Part shown: positions 20,901 through 28,008 of the stretch, piece by piece
How positions within the stretch are numbered: the stretch's first letter is position 1
Layout of the letters: each line of letters starts with the position of its first letter
Assembly: GCF_900106665.1 (NCBI RefSeq)
Contig: NZ_FNNA01000002.1
Coordinates: 868,001 to 932,000, forward strand
Source: Paracoccus sanguinis
GTDB taxonomy: Bacteria; Pseudomonadota; Alphaproteobacteria; Rhodobacterales; Rhodobacteraceae
DNA length: 64,000 nt
Direction: 5' to 3'
Program-made: the position numbers and the translations under genes
The notes under the pieces: generated by a model
Databases searched by the model: none
What the model was told of the DNA's origin: nothing
What the model saw: the letters and a program-made list of their open reading frames with translations, nothing else

Positions 20901-23513
20901 GATGCGGCGTGGCAGGCGGCCGGCCCCTCGGCCCCGCGGCGGGTCCATGCCGTCCGGCGCGACCAGATCAGCAAGGCGAGCTTCGACACGCTGGTGTCGG
21001 CGGCGCGGATCATGCTGCACACCCGCAACGGCAAGCTGGCCGAGCAGCTCGACCGGCTGCGCGAGGGCGCGCCCGCGCCGGAGCGGGCGCCCACCCGCCG
21101 CCGCCTCGCGCTGCTGGACGAGATCCGCGGCCCCGGCCCCCGGCCAGACGATCCCCCGACCTCGCCGCTCAGGTTCTGGAACGGCTTCGGGGGCTTCTCG
21201 CCCGACGGGCGGGAATACGTGCTGCGACTGGCGCATGACCGGCACACGCCGCACCCGTGGATCAACGTCATCGCGCGCGAGGATTTCGGCTTCCACGTCT
21301 CGGCCGAAGGGGCGCCCTACACCTGGGCGGTCAACTCGCGCGACTACCAGATCACGCCGTGGTCGAACGACCCGGTGACCAACCGCCCGGGCGAGGCGAT
21401 CCTGATCCACGACCCCGAGACCGGGCGCACGGCGACCCCGTTCCTCGGCCTCTCCGACGATCAGGATGCGGTGCACGAGACCGCGCACGGCTTGGGCTAT
21501 TCGCGCTTCTCGGGCGATTACGGCTGGGTCCGGGTCGAGGCGACGATGACGCTCGACCCGCGCCACCCGGCCCGGCTGACCCGGCTGACGGTCACGAACC
21601 GCACCGACCGCCCGCTGAGCCTGCACGGGGTGGCCTATGCCGAGCTGGTGCTCGGCACCGACCGCGCCCGGACCGCGCCGATGGTGCAGACCGGCTTCGA
21701 CCCCGAAACCGGCGCCCATGTGGCGCGCAACAACTTCTCGACCGACTTCGCCGAGCGGCTGACCGCGCTGGCGCTCGACCGGCCGGTGGACGGGTTCTGC
21801 GGCGACCGCACCGCGTTCCTCGGCCGCGGCGGCGGGCTGCGGCGCCCGCAGGCGCTGGCGCGCTGGACCGAGGCCGAGGCGGCGGGCGACCCGTGCCTCG
21901 CGCTGCGCTGGGGGATCACGCTGGCGCCGGGGCAGTCCGAGACCGCCACGCTGGTGCTGACCAACGCGCCGGCCGACGCGCTGCCCCAGGTGCTGGCCGA
22001 CACCCGCGCCGAGGGCGCCGTGGACCGCGCCCTCGCCGCCCAGCGCGACGAGTGGGACCGGGTGCTCGGCACGCTGCAGATCGAGACGCCGGACGAGCAG
22101 CTGAACCTGATGGTCAACACCTGGCTGCCCTATCAGGCGATCACCTGCCGGGTGCGGGCGCGCACCGCCTTCTACCAGGCCTCGGGCGCCTTCGGCTTCC
22201 GCGACCAGCTGCAGGATACCAGCGCGCTCCTGCTGCAGGACCCCTCGCTCTGTCGCCGCCAGATCCTCAACGCCGCCGCCCGGCAGTTCCCCGAGGGCGA
22301 CGTCCAGCACTGGTGGCTGCCGCGGACCGGCGCGGGCGTGCGGACGATGATCTCGGACGACGTGGTGTGGCTGGGCCATATCACCGCGCTCTACGTCGCG
22401 GCGACCGGGGACGCGGCGATCCTTGACGAGCCGGTGCCGTTCGTTGCCGGCCCCGCGCTCGAGCCGGGCGAGCACGACCGCTTCTTCGTGCCCCAACCGG
22501 CGGGCCAGGCGCCGCTCTACGACCACTGCGCCCGGGCGCTGGACCTCGCGGTCGAGCGGACCGGCCCGCACGGGCTGCCTTTGATCCTCGGCGGCGACTG
22601 GAACGACGGGATGAACCGCGTGGGAGAGGCGGGGCGCGGCGAAAGCGTGTGGCTCGGCTGGTTCCTCTGCGACACCATCGCGAGCTTCGCGCCGCTCGCG
22701 CGCGCCCGCGGCGACGCCCCCCGCGCCGCCGCATGGGAGGCGCACGCCACCCGCGTCGCCGCCGCACTCGACGATGCCGGCTGGGACGGCGCGTGGTACC
22801 GGCGCGGCTATTTCGACGACGGCACCCCGCTGGGGTCGGCAGCGAGCGCCGAGTGCCGGATCGACTCGATCGCGCAAAGCTGGGCGCTGATCTCGGGCGC
22901 GGGCCGCGCCGACCGGGCGCTCGACGCCGTGAATGCGGCGCTCGGGCAGCTCTTCGACCGGGACGGGCAACTCTTGCGGCTGTTCACCCCGGCGTTCCAG
23001 AACACCGACGCCGAGCCGGGCTACATCAAGTCCTACCCGCCCGGGGTGCGCGAGAACGGCGGCCAGTACACCCACGCCGCGGCGTGGATGGTCTATGCGC
23101 TGGCCCGCAGCGGCGACCGCACCCGGGCGCACTGGCTGCTCACGGCGCTGAACCCGATCAACCACGCGCTCGACGCGCGCTCGGCCGAGATCTACCGGGT
23201 CGAGCCCTACGTCGTCGCCGCCGACGTCTACGCCGGGCGCGACAAGATCGGGCGCGGCGGCTGGACCTGGTACACCGGCTCGGCCGGCTGGGTCTACCGC
23301 GCCGCGGTCGAGGGGCTGCTGGGCATCGCCCGCCACCCCGAGGGCGTGACACTGACCCCCGGTCTGCCCGACAGCTGGAGCGGCCTATCCGCCACCCTGC
23401 GCCGCGAGGGCGGCGAGCCCATCCGCATCGAGGTCCGCCGCGCGGGCTCGGGCCTCGCGGTGACGGCGAACGGCCAGACCGTCGGAGCGGACGAGGTGTT
23501 GCGGTTCGGATGA
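14934..23513 (+). CDS. ndvB: Cyclic beta-1,2-glucan synthase NdvB/ChvB
   Basis: Very large inner-membrane enzyme (2859 residues, normal for the family) that primes, elongates and cyclises periplasmic beta-1,2-glucan from UDP-glucose. The N-terminal part carries membrane helices (WWTLVLTLAALTAVLVAAL near residue 440 and a second set near 860) around a GT84 catalytic domain with VTLDSDTRLPRD near residue 660 and RQHRWTRGDWQL near residue 805. Two large beta-sandwich/linker regions follow, and a GH94 phosphorylase-like domain ends the protein, with LILGGDWNDGMNRVGE near residue 2550, which sets glucan length. The last 14 residues end ADEVLRFG; the DNA coding for this tail is repeated twice downstream. 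Confidence 0.96.
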   Translation: MTMPSSPARSSRRRSARSSLAEALRLHRRAGRGRSDLPRDWQDAPNPIRFDVWTGRSLYDAGRELAATPRPDLPDAPARPVRRLRENQDAIRRNYLDGVAAEDDGQAITPAAEWLIDNHHMVEENLRQLRQAFGPNFLDRLPRVPLSGGGTAPRALLLAWYFVALTNSEITADDLTSFLRGYQSVQTLTIAELWAVPTFLRYVLVENLRRLSDRVSLARERRSAANRIADALADAEGSAACAAVIDRNAALVVDDTVAAQLLYRLRDGGPDSQAALMALERRLGGPQAGERAVQTEYARQSSGNVTVGNIIRSLRRTGEIDWLDWFEGVSHVDALLTQATEFDRVDQGTRASYRAAIERIARRCDLTETQVAQRAIDQGRADAAQDRADGGAALAPLSPAADPARAPAPGRTEVGHLLVGEAQAAFRKSCGYRPGWRERIALPRRMVGWWTLVLTLAALTAVLVAALSGALPAGLPRWQLALLMTLAVLPASDTAMQAIGWLAAKVLTPQRLPSYDFRAGVPPEARTLVVIPGMITSIDAIDELAEMLESHYLANPLGDVTFALLTDWKDAPTETLPEDQRLLDHAQARIDALAEQYDHGGVRRFFLLHRRRLWNPSEGAWMGWERKRGKLTELNKLLRGHAGTSFVPTGPTPPEGIRYVVTLDSDTRLPRDTVSALAGKMAHPVNRPVARADGVVIRGHAIMQPRVTPSLTTGAEASVFQRIFSANRGLDPYVFTVSDLYQDLLGEGSFTGKGIYDVDAFEAAIDDRLAENAILSHDLLEGSLARAALVTDVEVVEDFPIRYATEASRQHRWTRGDWQLLPMIVAPGNGLSGLARFKMIDNLRRALVTPAWVGASIAGWLLLPGEWALGWQAALIGLAALVHILQVDLRIFSPQYGVSWDYHLRHVLRDAAAYVTQLGLRLATAAHRAWASLDAITRTLWRMTVSRQHLLEWTTARDAGRAGGGPRAEYRRMIASPLIGTAAILATAVLNPTALPVALFVGGVWIAAPWIMERASRPLGTEDRLALAPGDEAELRRIARRTWRYFETFVSAETNHLPPDNWQATPSPKLAERTSPTNMGLYLMSVMSAHDFGWIGLDNALARIDATLATMERMPRFRGHFFNWYDTRSLAVLPAPYVSAVDSGNLSGLLIALAAGLRGWADNAPSVRRRRTVGLADTLANLRMELDALPDDRKSLHDLRAALDGAIAGFEGVLAQTAGGPLADPLAAAQLTTRATEIARLAADLDAAMADEAGAEVLAWARALARDAGDVMVPASEGRESIDSFVLRTRLLAERARLLAFQMDFGLFVQRDKMLLSIGYRPQDDQLDESSYDLLASEARLTSFLAIAKGDIRKEHWARLGRPFATVGHQGVLLSWSGCMFEYLMPPLLLKERQGGILNHSSRMAVEVQMEWGRSHGLPWGISESAFNARDRDMNYQYYAFGVPTLALKRSGGDYVVAPYASLMAAQVQPEAAVKNLRALQALGAEGPYGFYDAVDFAPTRLRDRQRHAVVRNVMAHHHGMSIMAIANTVMDGIHRERFHADPVVRASELLLQEKSPRDITPVTRAPSAEGLGRGSMLAAGDTQTAVTEPGRAEREVALITNGQFSTIISSTGAGRAMLGKRALNRWSPDPTLDDGGIFLFMRDVQSGEWWSASHAPCSGRDERSSVVFSDHKAEFFKTANAIESRMEVIAATEGNADGRRLTLRNRSGSDKTIEVTSYGEIVLDDPASDRAHPAFSKMFVKTEIRDGGALIVATRRPRDPRGAAVHLAHLVAGPDGAITPSAEAETDRRAFIGRGRTLADAAAFDAGASLGGSQGHTLDPIFAIRRRVRVPAGKTVSLTFWTLIAETEADRDRMAAHYARPAVFEHELRLAWTYSQVQLRHLNVTLDEAKLFRSYASLLIWPDLRLAATPKRRTELGPQADLWPMGISGDDPILLLRTDDEADLPMIREALRMHEFLRHRGVAHDVVILNERASSYVQDLQHAIQQLVDAAWQAAGPSAPRRVHAVRRDQISKASFDTLVSAARIMLHTRNGKLAEQLDRLREGAPAPERAPTRRRLALLDEIRGPGPRPDDPPTSPLRFWNGFGGFSPDGREYVLRLAHDRHTPHPWINVIAREDFGFHVSAEGAPYTWAVNSRDYQITPWSNDPVTNRPGEAILIHDPETGRTATPFLGLSDDQDAVHETAHGLGYSRFSGDYGWVRVEATMTLDPRHPARLTRLTVTNRTDRPLSLHGVAYAELVLGTDRARTAPMVQTGFDPETGAHVARNNFSTDFAERLTALALDRPVDGFCGDRTAFLGRGGGLRRPQALARWTEAEAAGDPCLALRWGITLAPGQSETATLVLTNAPADALPQVLADTRAEGAVDRALAAQRDEWDRVLGTLQIETPDEQLNLMVNTWLPYQAITCRVRARTAFYQASGAFGFRDQLQDTSALLLQDPSLCRRQILNAAARQFPEGDVQHWWLPRTGAGVRTMISDDVVWLGHITALYVAATGDAAILDEPVPFVAGPALEPGEHDRFFVPQPAGQAPLYDHCARALDLAVERTGPHGLPLILGGDWNDGMNRVGEAGRGESVWLGWFLCDTIASFAPLARARGDAPRAAAWEAHATRVAAALDDAGWDGAWYRRGYFDDGTPLGSAASAECRIDSIAQSWALISGAGRADRALDAVNAALGQLFDRDGQLLRLFTPAFQNTDAEPGYIKSYPPGVRENGGQYTHAAAWMVYALARSGDRTRAHWLLTALNPINHALDARSAEIYRVEPYVVAADVYAGRDKIGRGGWTWYTGSAGWVYRAAVEGLLGIARHPEGVTLTPGLPDSWSGLSATLRREGGEPIRIEVRRAGSGLAVTANGQTVGADEVLRFG

Positions 23514-23818
23514 GCGGCGGGGCGGCGGGGCGGATGATCCGCCGCGCCGCCTCGGGGCCCGAAGGAAGGCAAACGGCCAGACCGTCTCGGCGGACGAGGT
23601 GTTGCGGTTCGGGTGAGCCGGGCGTGGTGCGGCGCGGCGCATAGTCCGCCATCGGGGTGTGACGCGGGGCTCCAGGCTGCCGACAACGGGAGAGTCCTCG
23701 CCGCGACTGTGCGCCCGGTAGGGGAGCCGATGTTGTTGGTCCGCCTCATAGGGGCGGGGCTTGGTGTCGGTCAACGGTTAGCTCATCTACCGGGACGAAG
23801 TGTTGCGGTTGAGGCGAG
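23430..23818 (+). repeat. Three direct copies of the ndvB 3' end
   Basis: Copy 1 is the true end of ndvB (23430-23515). Copy 2 (about 23531-23618) shares 43 of 47 bases over its last part and would still encode NGQTVSADEVLRFG followed by a stop. Copy 3 (about 23654-23818) is older: it aligns from a GVT...LP segment to the DEVLR tail and ends in TGTTGCGGTTGAGG. Counts are by eye. They look like successive tail duplications or relics of a lost second glucan-synthase gene. Confidence 0.75.
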
Positions 23819-24406
23819 GGATTGCGGTTGGTTTCGAGCCGTTCGAGGTTGCTGATCACCGGCAGCTCGTTCAGCCCGCCACAGACCCCGTCGTTCAGGA
23901 ACAGCGCGACGCATCGATCCTGGGTCGGATCACCCGCCCTGGGTGACGGCCGACCGCGGCGGCCCAGCCGGTCGTCGCCAGAGCGGCGACTCATGCGCAC
24001 CGGGGCCGCGGGACCTGAACGGCGGTGCGTCAAAGCGGTTCGCAAGACTGCGCTGAGCGGGAAGGTGCTCGCCGGGCGGGCAAAGTCGAGGCCTTGTCCA
24101 CCTCGCGGAGGGTCTCCCGTGTTCTCCGCGTATGCTCGACGCATTTCTTAGTAAGGGGCCCACAATCTCGGCCCAAATACTCCCCAGTGATCCGAGCGAT
24201 GCCAAGTGATACGCTACGCTGGCCTCAACAAGCCCGGCACGTAGCGCACCTTGGAACAAGCACGGCAGGCGGCGCACATTAAGAGACTATCTCGCACGGA
24301 GGCCTGAACAATTGACCGGCACGGTCTCCGCCCGTCCCGGTGTCCCTCACCCTCTAGCTTTGTGCGCAGATCAACTTTCGAGATTAGCGAACGAGCCCCG
24401 GCCTCC
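23514..24406. other. 893-base non-coding scar between ndvB and flgI
   Basis: Apart from the ndvB tail copies I find no gene I would defend. From about 24140 to 24400 the composition drops clearly below the surrounding high GC. Minus-strand readings give stretches such as CGGLNELPVISNLERLE and LVEASVAYHLASLGSLGSIW, which look protein-like but lack a start, ribosome site or any family I recognise. No terminal inverted repeats or transposase motifs were seen. The stretch looks like rearrangement debris beside the flagellar operon. Confidence 0.5.
23654..23818 (+). pseudogene. Decayed ndvB C-terminal fragment
   Basis: Reading this stretch in the frame that starts GVTRGSRLP gives a recognisable but stop-broken relative of the NdvB C-terminus: the GVTL...GLPD start, a G-L-V-NG middle and a final RDEVLRLR, matching ADEVLRFG. 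At least three in-frame stops interrupt it and there is no start, so it cannot be a gene. It is the most diverged of the three tail copies. Confidence 0.6.
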
Positions 24407-25507
24407 TCAATTCACGATGAACTCGGCATGAAGCGCCCCCGCCGCGTGGACTGCCTTGAGGATGTCGATCAATTCGCGCGGCCGGACCCCGAGTGCGTTC
24501 AGCCCGGCGACGACGTCCGACAGCGAGGACTCCCCGCTCACCTCGGCAAAGCCGATCCCCGGCTCCTGCGTGATCTGCGCATCCGTCCGCGGGACGACCA
24601 CCGTCTGGCCCGGCGCAAAGGGGTTCGGCTGCGACACGACCGGGGTCTCCCGCACCCGCAACGTCAGGTTGCCCTGCGAGACCGCCACACGCGAGATCCG
24701 CACGTCCTCCCCCATCACGATCGTGCCGGACCGGTGATCGACCACGACGCGGGCGCGGCTCTCGGGCTCGACGGCAATGTTCTCGATCCGGCCGACCAGC
24801 CGCGCCGGGTTCACCCGTCCCATCGGCGTTGAGTCGATCGAGATCGTCGCCGCGTCCATCAGCGTCGCTACCCCGTCGCCCAGATCGTCGTTGATCGCCT
24901 TCTCGATCCGCGCCGCGGTGGTGAAATCCGCCGTACGCAGCGCCAGTCGAAAGCTGCTCAACTGCGAGAAGTCGAAGTCGACCTCGCGCTCGACCCTCGC
25001 CCCGGACGGGATGGTGCCGGACGTGGGGACGCCCTGGACGACCGAAGCGCCCTCGCCCTCGGCGGACACGCCACCGGCGATGATGGACCCCTGCGCGACG
25101 GCGTAGACCTCGCCGTCCGCCGCGTTGAGCGGGGTCATGATCAGCGTCCCGCCCAGCAGGCTCTTGGCGTCGCCGATCGCGGCCACGCTCACGTCGGTCT
25201 GGCTGCCCGCCCGCGCAAAGGGCGGCAGGGTCGCGGTCACCAGCACGGCGGCGACGTTCTTGGGGCGGAAGCTCTCGCCCGTCACGTTCACACCCAACCG
25301 CTCGAGCAGCCCGCCCAGCATCTCTTCGGTGTAGGGGGCGTTGCGCAGGCTGTCGCCCGTGCCGTTCAGCCCCACCACGAGCCCGTAACCCACGAGATCG
25401 TTGCCCCTGACCCCGTCGACGGTGGCCAAATCCTTGATGCGCACCGGGGCCGCCCACGCCATTGCGGGAAGCAGGACGAGGGTCAGGACGAGCCGCCAAC
25501 ACCTCAT
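24407..25507 (-). CDS. flgI: Flagellar P-ring protein FlgI
   Basis: Periplasmic protein of 366 residues that forms the P ring around the flagellar rod. It has a Sec signal peptide (VLTLVLLPAMAWA, cut about residue 19) and the mature start APVRIKDLATVDGVRGNDLV. Conserved FlgI stretches GYGLVVGLNGTGD, NVAAVLVTATLPPFARAG and the C-terminal LIDILKAVHAAGALHAE are intact. It is the last gene of motB-flgE-flgK-flgL-flgI and starts inside the flgL stop. Beyond it lies the low-GC scar rather than more flagellar genes. Confidence 0.97.
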   Translation of the reverse strand: MRCWRLVLTLVLLPAMAWAAPVRIKDLATVDGVRGNDLVGYGLVVGLNGTGDSLRNAPYTEEMLGGLLERLGVNVTGESFRPKNVAAVLVTATLPPFARAGSQTDVSVAAIGDAKSLLGGTLIMTPLNAADGEVYAVAQGSIIAGGVSAEGEGASVVQGVPTSGTIPSGARVEREVDFDFSQLSSFRLALRTADFTTAARIEKAINDDLGDGVATLMDAATISIDSTPMGRVNPARLVGRIENIAVEPESRARVVVDHRSGTIVMGEDVRISRVAVSQGNLTLRVRETPVVSQPNPFAPGQTVVVPRTDAQITQEPGIGFAEVSGESSLSDVVAGLNALGVRPRELIDILKAVHAAGALHAEFIVN

Positions 25508-26514
25508 CGGATGTAATCCGTCAAACTCAGCTTCGTCATCCGTGCGGTGAGCGCGTAGAGATTCTGCAGATTGGCCTCGGTCTGGGTCAGTTCGGACGCG
25601 GTCTGATACGGGTCGGCGGCGAGGATGTCCGAGCGCGCGATGGACAGCGCGCTGCCTTCGGCCGCATTGCGGGCGAGGGCCTGATCGATCGACTCCTGTT
25701 GCATCCCGAGGGTGGCCCGGGTCCGGACGATACCGAGGCTGGCCTCTGAAAGCTCGCGGCCGGCGGCGCGGATCAGCACCGACTTGGCGCCATGCGGCAG
25801 GGCCGCGGCAGGCTCTCCGGCTAAGGCAGCCATCGCCAGTCCCTTGAGCAAAGTGCGGAACTCCGATGCGCTGGCGTTCAGGTCGCGTTGAATCGTGGTG
25901 TCGGGCGAGACACCTGTCGAGGTCGCCTCAGTATTTCCCCGGAAGGCCTGATCCAGAAACCCGCCCGCCGAGTCCGAGCTGAACCACGCATCGAGCGTGC
26001 CCGAGATCGCGACGGGATCCGTCATCCCGGCAACCTGTGTCTGCGCCAGCGCAAGAATATCTTCTGCGGGCGCAAGCGGCGCCGTGCCGACCTCGGTGCC
26101 GGACAGGGCAAACCGGCCCCCCGCCTCGGTGTTGATCAGCCGGACCGCCGTGCGGAAATCCTGCGCCGCCTGGGCCGCGCGCATGTCGAGCGCCGCCTCA
26201 TCCTCCATCGCTGCGGCCGCCTGCAACTCGGGGCCGCGATTGGCCAACCCGGCAATCCCTTCGAGCGCCGCCTGCAGGGCGCTCGTCTCGGACTGCGCCA
26301 GGCTGGCGTTGCGACTGAAGCTCTCGAGCGTGGCGAGGCGGCCCTGCACCTGGGCCAGCCGACCGAGATTGCCCCCGGTCGCGGCGGGCACATCGGCCTT
26401 GAGGCCGGTGGTCATCTCTTGTGAGAGCACGCTCAACCGGGTCTTGAGCTGCGCGTTCGATTGCCGCAGCAGGACGAAGCGGGACAGGTCGCCGACCGAT
26501 GTGAACCCCGTCAT
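25504..26514 (-). CDS. flgL: Flagellar hook-filament junction protein FlgL
   Basis: Secreted flagellin-like junction protein of 336 residues connecting FlgK to the filament. The N-terminal coiled D0/D1 segment (SRFVLLRQSNAQLKTRLSVL) and the C-terminal coil (TQTEANLQNLYALTARMTKL) are present, with a variable middle. No signal peptide is seen, as expected for type III export. It overlaps flgK upstream and flgI downstream by four bases each. Flagellin is an alternative, but the position after flgK and the length favour FlgL. Confidence 0.88.
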   Translation of the reverse strand: MTGFTSVGDLSRFVLLRQSNAQLKTRLSVLSQEMTTGLKADVPAATGGNLGRLAQVQGRLATLESFSRNASLAQSETSALQAALEGIAGLANRGPELQAAAAMEDEAALDMRAAQAAQDFRTAVRLINTEAGGRFALSGTEVGTAPLAPAEDILALAQTQVAGMTDPVAISGTLDAWFSSDSAGGFLDQAFRGNTEATSTGVSPDTTIQRDLNASASEFRTLLKGLAMAALAGEPAAALPHGAKSVLIRAAGRELSEASLGIVRTRATLGMQQESIDQALARNAAEGSALSIARSDILAADPYQTASELTQTEANLQNLYALTARMTKLSLTDYIR

Positions 26515-27968
26515 GTCAGCCTCAGGATGGTCTGGAGCATGTCATCCACCGTTTGCAGAACCTTGGCGTTGGCGGCGTAGGCGCGCTCGAGCGCAAGCAG
26601 CGCCTCCATCTCGCGGTCACTGTCCACGCCGTCCTGGCGCAGCATCGTCTCGTAGCTGTTCGACTGGGCGGCCGCGCCAGCCAGAACGCCCTCGGCATCC
26701 AGCCGTCCCACCGCGGCGGTCGAGCTGATCTCGGCGGCCAGCGTCGTGGCCGACCGACTCATCGCCGCCACCGCGGGTGAGGCGGTCGGCCGGGATGCTG
26801 CCAGCGCGCCTCGCATCCGGTCGAGCAGCGCGGACTGACCGACCGGTCCCGGCGCGGCGGCCCCGAGACCGTCGCGCAAGCGCCAGAGGCCGCCGCCGGC
26901 TGCGGGGACGATTGCGTCTGCGACGGCCAGCCGCTGGGCAATCCCCCGCTCATTGGCGACAGTGAAGGCCGCCCCGCCATCGGTGAAGAGACCGCCGCCC
27001 GGGGGGGCGGTCGAGTCGATCGCGGGGTCGGCGAAGCGTTCGATCAGGTCGCGCGCCGCGGCATCGACGCGGGCTTGGGCGGCAGGAGCATCGACATCGC
27101 GGATCTGGAAATTCGCGCCCAGCCGGCCGCCCGAGAAGCTGCGCATCTGCCCCGGCGAGAGGGCCAGCCCATCCACCGTCAGGCCGCTGACGGGCGGCGC
27201 GCCCGCCGTCATGTCGGGTCGGAAGGCCCCGGCAGGCGTGAAGCCGAACGTCACCGGGGTGAAGCCGTCGAGGAGCACCCCCCCCCCGGAGGTGAAGAGC
27301 GCCACGCGGCCGTTCTCGCGGGGAAGCTCCTGGATCGGCATGATCTTCGAGAGACCGTCGATCACCTTCTGCCGCTCGTCCTCAAGCGAGGCCACGTCGC
27401 CGCCCGAGGCGGTCTGCTGGACGATCTGGCGGTTCAGCGCGACAACGCGTCCCAGCCCCTCGTTGAGGTTGCGCACATCGTCGGCGATGGCCCGGTCAGC
27501 CTCGGTCCGCGCATCCTGGATGCGGTCGCCCACCGTGCCATAGCCACCCGCGAGCGCCTGAGCGGTCGTAAGGACGCGGTTGAGCGCCGTCTCACTCTCC
27601 GGCCGCGCGGCGGCGCTGATCAACGCGGCGTCGAAGCTTGCGAGCAGCGTGCCCAGCGCACCCGCCTCGCCGGGGACGCCGATCGCCTCGGCCATGCCCT
27701 TGTGAAAGCTGGCGAGCGTTTGGGCGCGCGTGGTTTCGGCCCCGGCGGTGCGGCTCTGGCCGAGGATGGCGGTGCGCACGACGCGCTCGACCCCCTCGAT
27801 ATGGACGCCGCCGCCCCCGCCGATCCACGGTCGTGCGGACAGCTGGACTTCGCGCCGGGCAAATCCGGGGGTCATCGCGTTGGCGAGGTTCGAGGCCACC
27901 ACCTCGGTGCCGCGCGACGCCGCGACGATCCCCGAGACGGCATTCGCAAGGGCGTTCGACAGGCTCAT
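26511..27968 (-). CDS. flgK: Flagellar hook-associated protein FlgK
   Basis: Hook-filament junction protein of 485 residues. The conserved N-terminus (NALANAVSGIVAASRGTEVV, SNLANAMTPGFARREVQL) and the C-terminus (LLALERAYAANAKVLQTVDD) are the helical D0/D1 ends of the FlgE/FlgK/FlgG axial family; the middle is variable and contains helical coil around residues 160-210. It follows flgE after a 40-base gap containing a perfect hairpin and is coupled to flgL by overlap. Confidence 0.95.
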   Translation of the reverse strand: MSLSNALANAVSGIVAASRGTEVVASNLANAMTPGFARREVQLSARPWIGGGGGVHIEGVERVVRTAILGQSRTAGAETTRAQTLASFHKGMAEAIGVPGEAGALGTLLASFDAALISAAARPESETALNRVLTTAQALAGGYGTVGDRIQDARTEADRAIADDVRNLNEGLGRVVALNRQIVQQTASGGDVASLEDERQKVIDGLSKIMPIQELPRENGRVALFTSGGGVLLDGFTPVTFGFTPAGAFRPDMTAGAPPVSGLTVDGLALSPGQMRSFSGGRLGANFQIRDVDAPAAQARVDAAARDLIERFADPAIDSTAPPGGGLFTDGGAAFTVANERGIAQRLAVADAIVPAAGGGLWRLRDGLGAAAPGPVGQSALLDRMRGALAASRPTASPAVAAMSRSATTLAAEISSTAAVGRLDAEGVLAGAAAQSNSYETMLRQDGVDSDREMEALLALERAYAANAKVLQTVDDMLQTILRLT

Positions 27969-27976
27969 GGCTCAAC

Positions 27977-27996
27977 CCGCGGCCTAAAGGCCGCGG
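27977..27996 (-). promoter_or_regulatory. Perfect hairpin between flgE and flgK
   Basis: CCGCGGCC and GGCCGCGG pair perfectly around a TAAA loop. No T-tract follows, so termination is not evident. It could stabilise the flgE message or set the ratio of hook to junction protein, since many more FlgE subunits are needed than FlgK. Confidence 0.5.
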
Positions 27997-28008
27997 CCTC
28001 CGCGCGCG

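Noticed and set aside
17514..23336. Very long minus-strand open frame opposite ndvB
   Set aside because: It is an antisense shadow caused by the high third-position GC of ndvB: Arg/Gly/His/Gln-rich, no domain, no ribosome site. Similar long shadows lie opposite tamB, pqiB, opgH and flgK.
23746..24277. Minus-strand open frames (about 115-130 codons) in the scar after ndvB
   Set aside because: They overlap the decayed ndvB tail, lack ribosome sites and resemble no family I know; some protein-like stretches remain unexplained but a gene is not supported.
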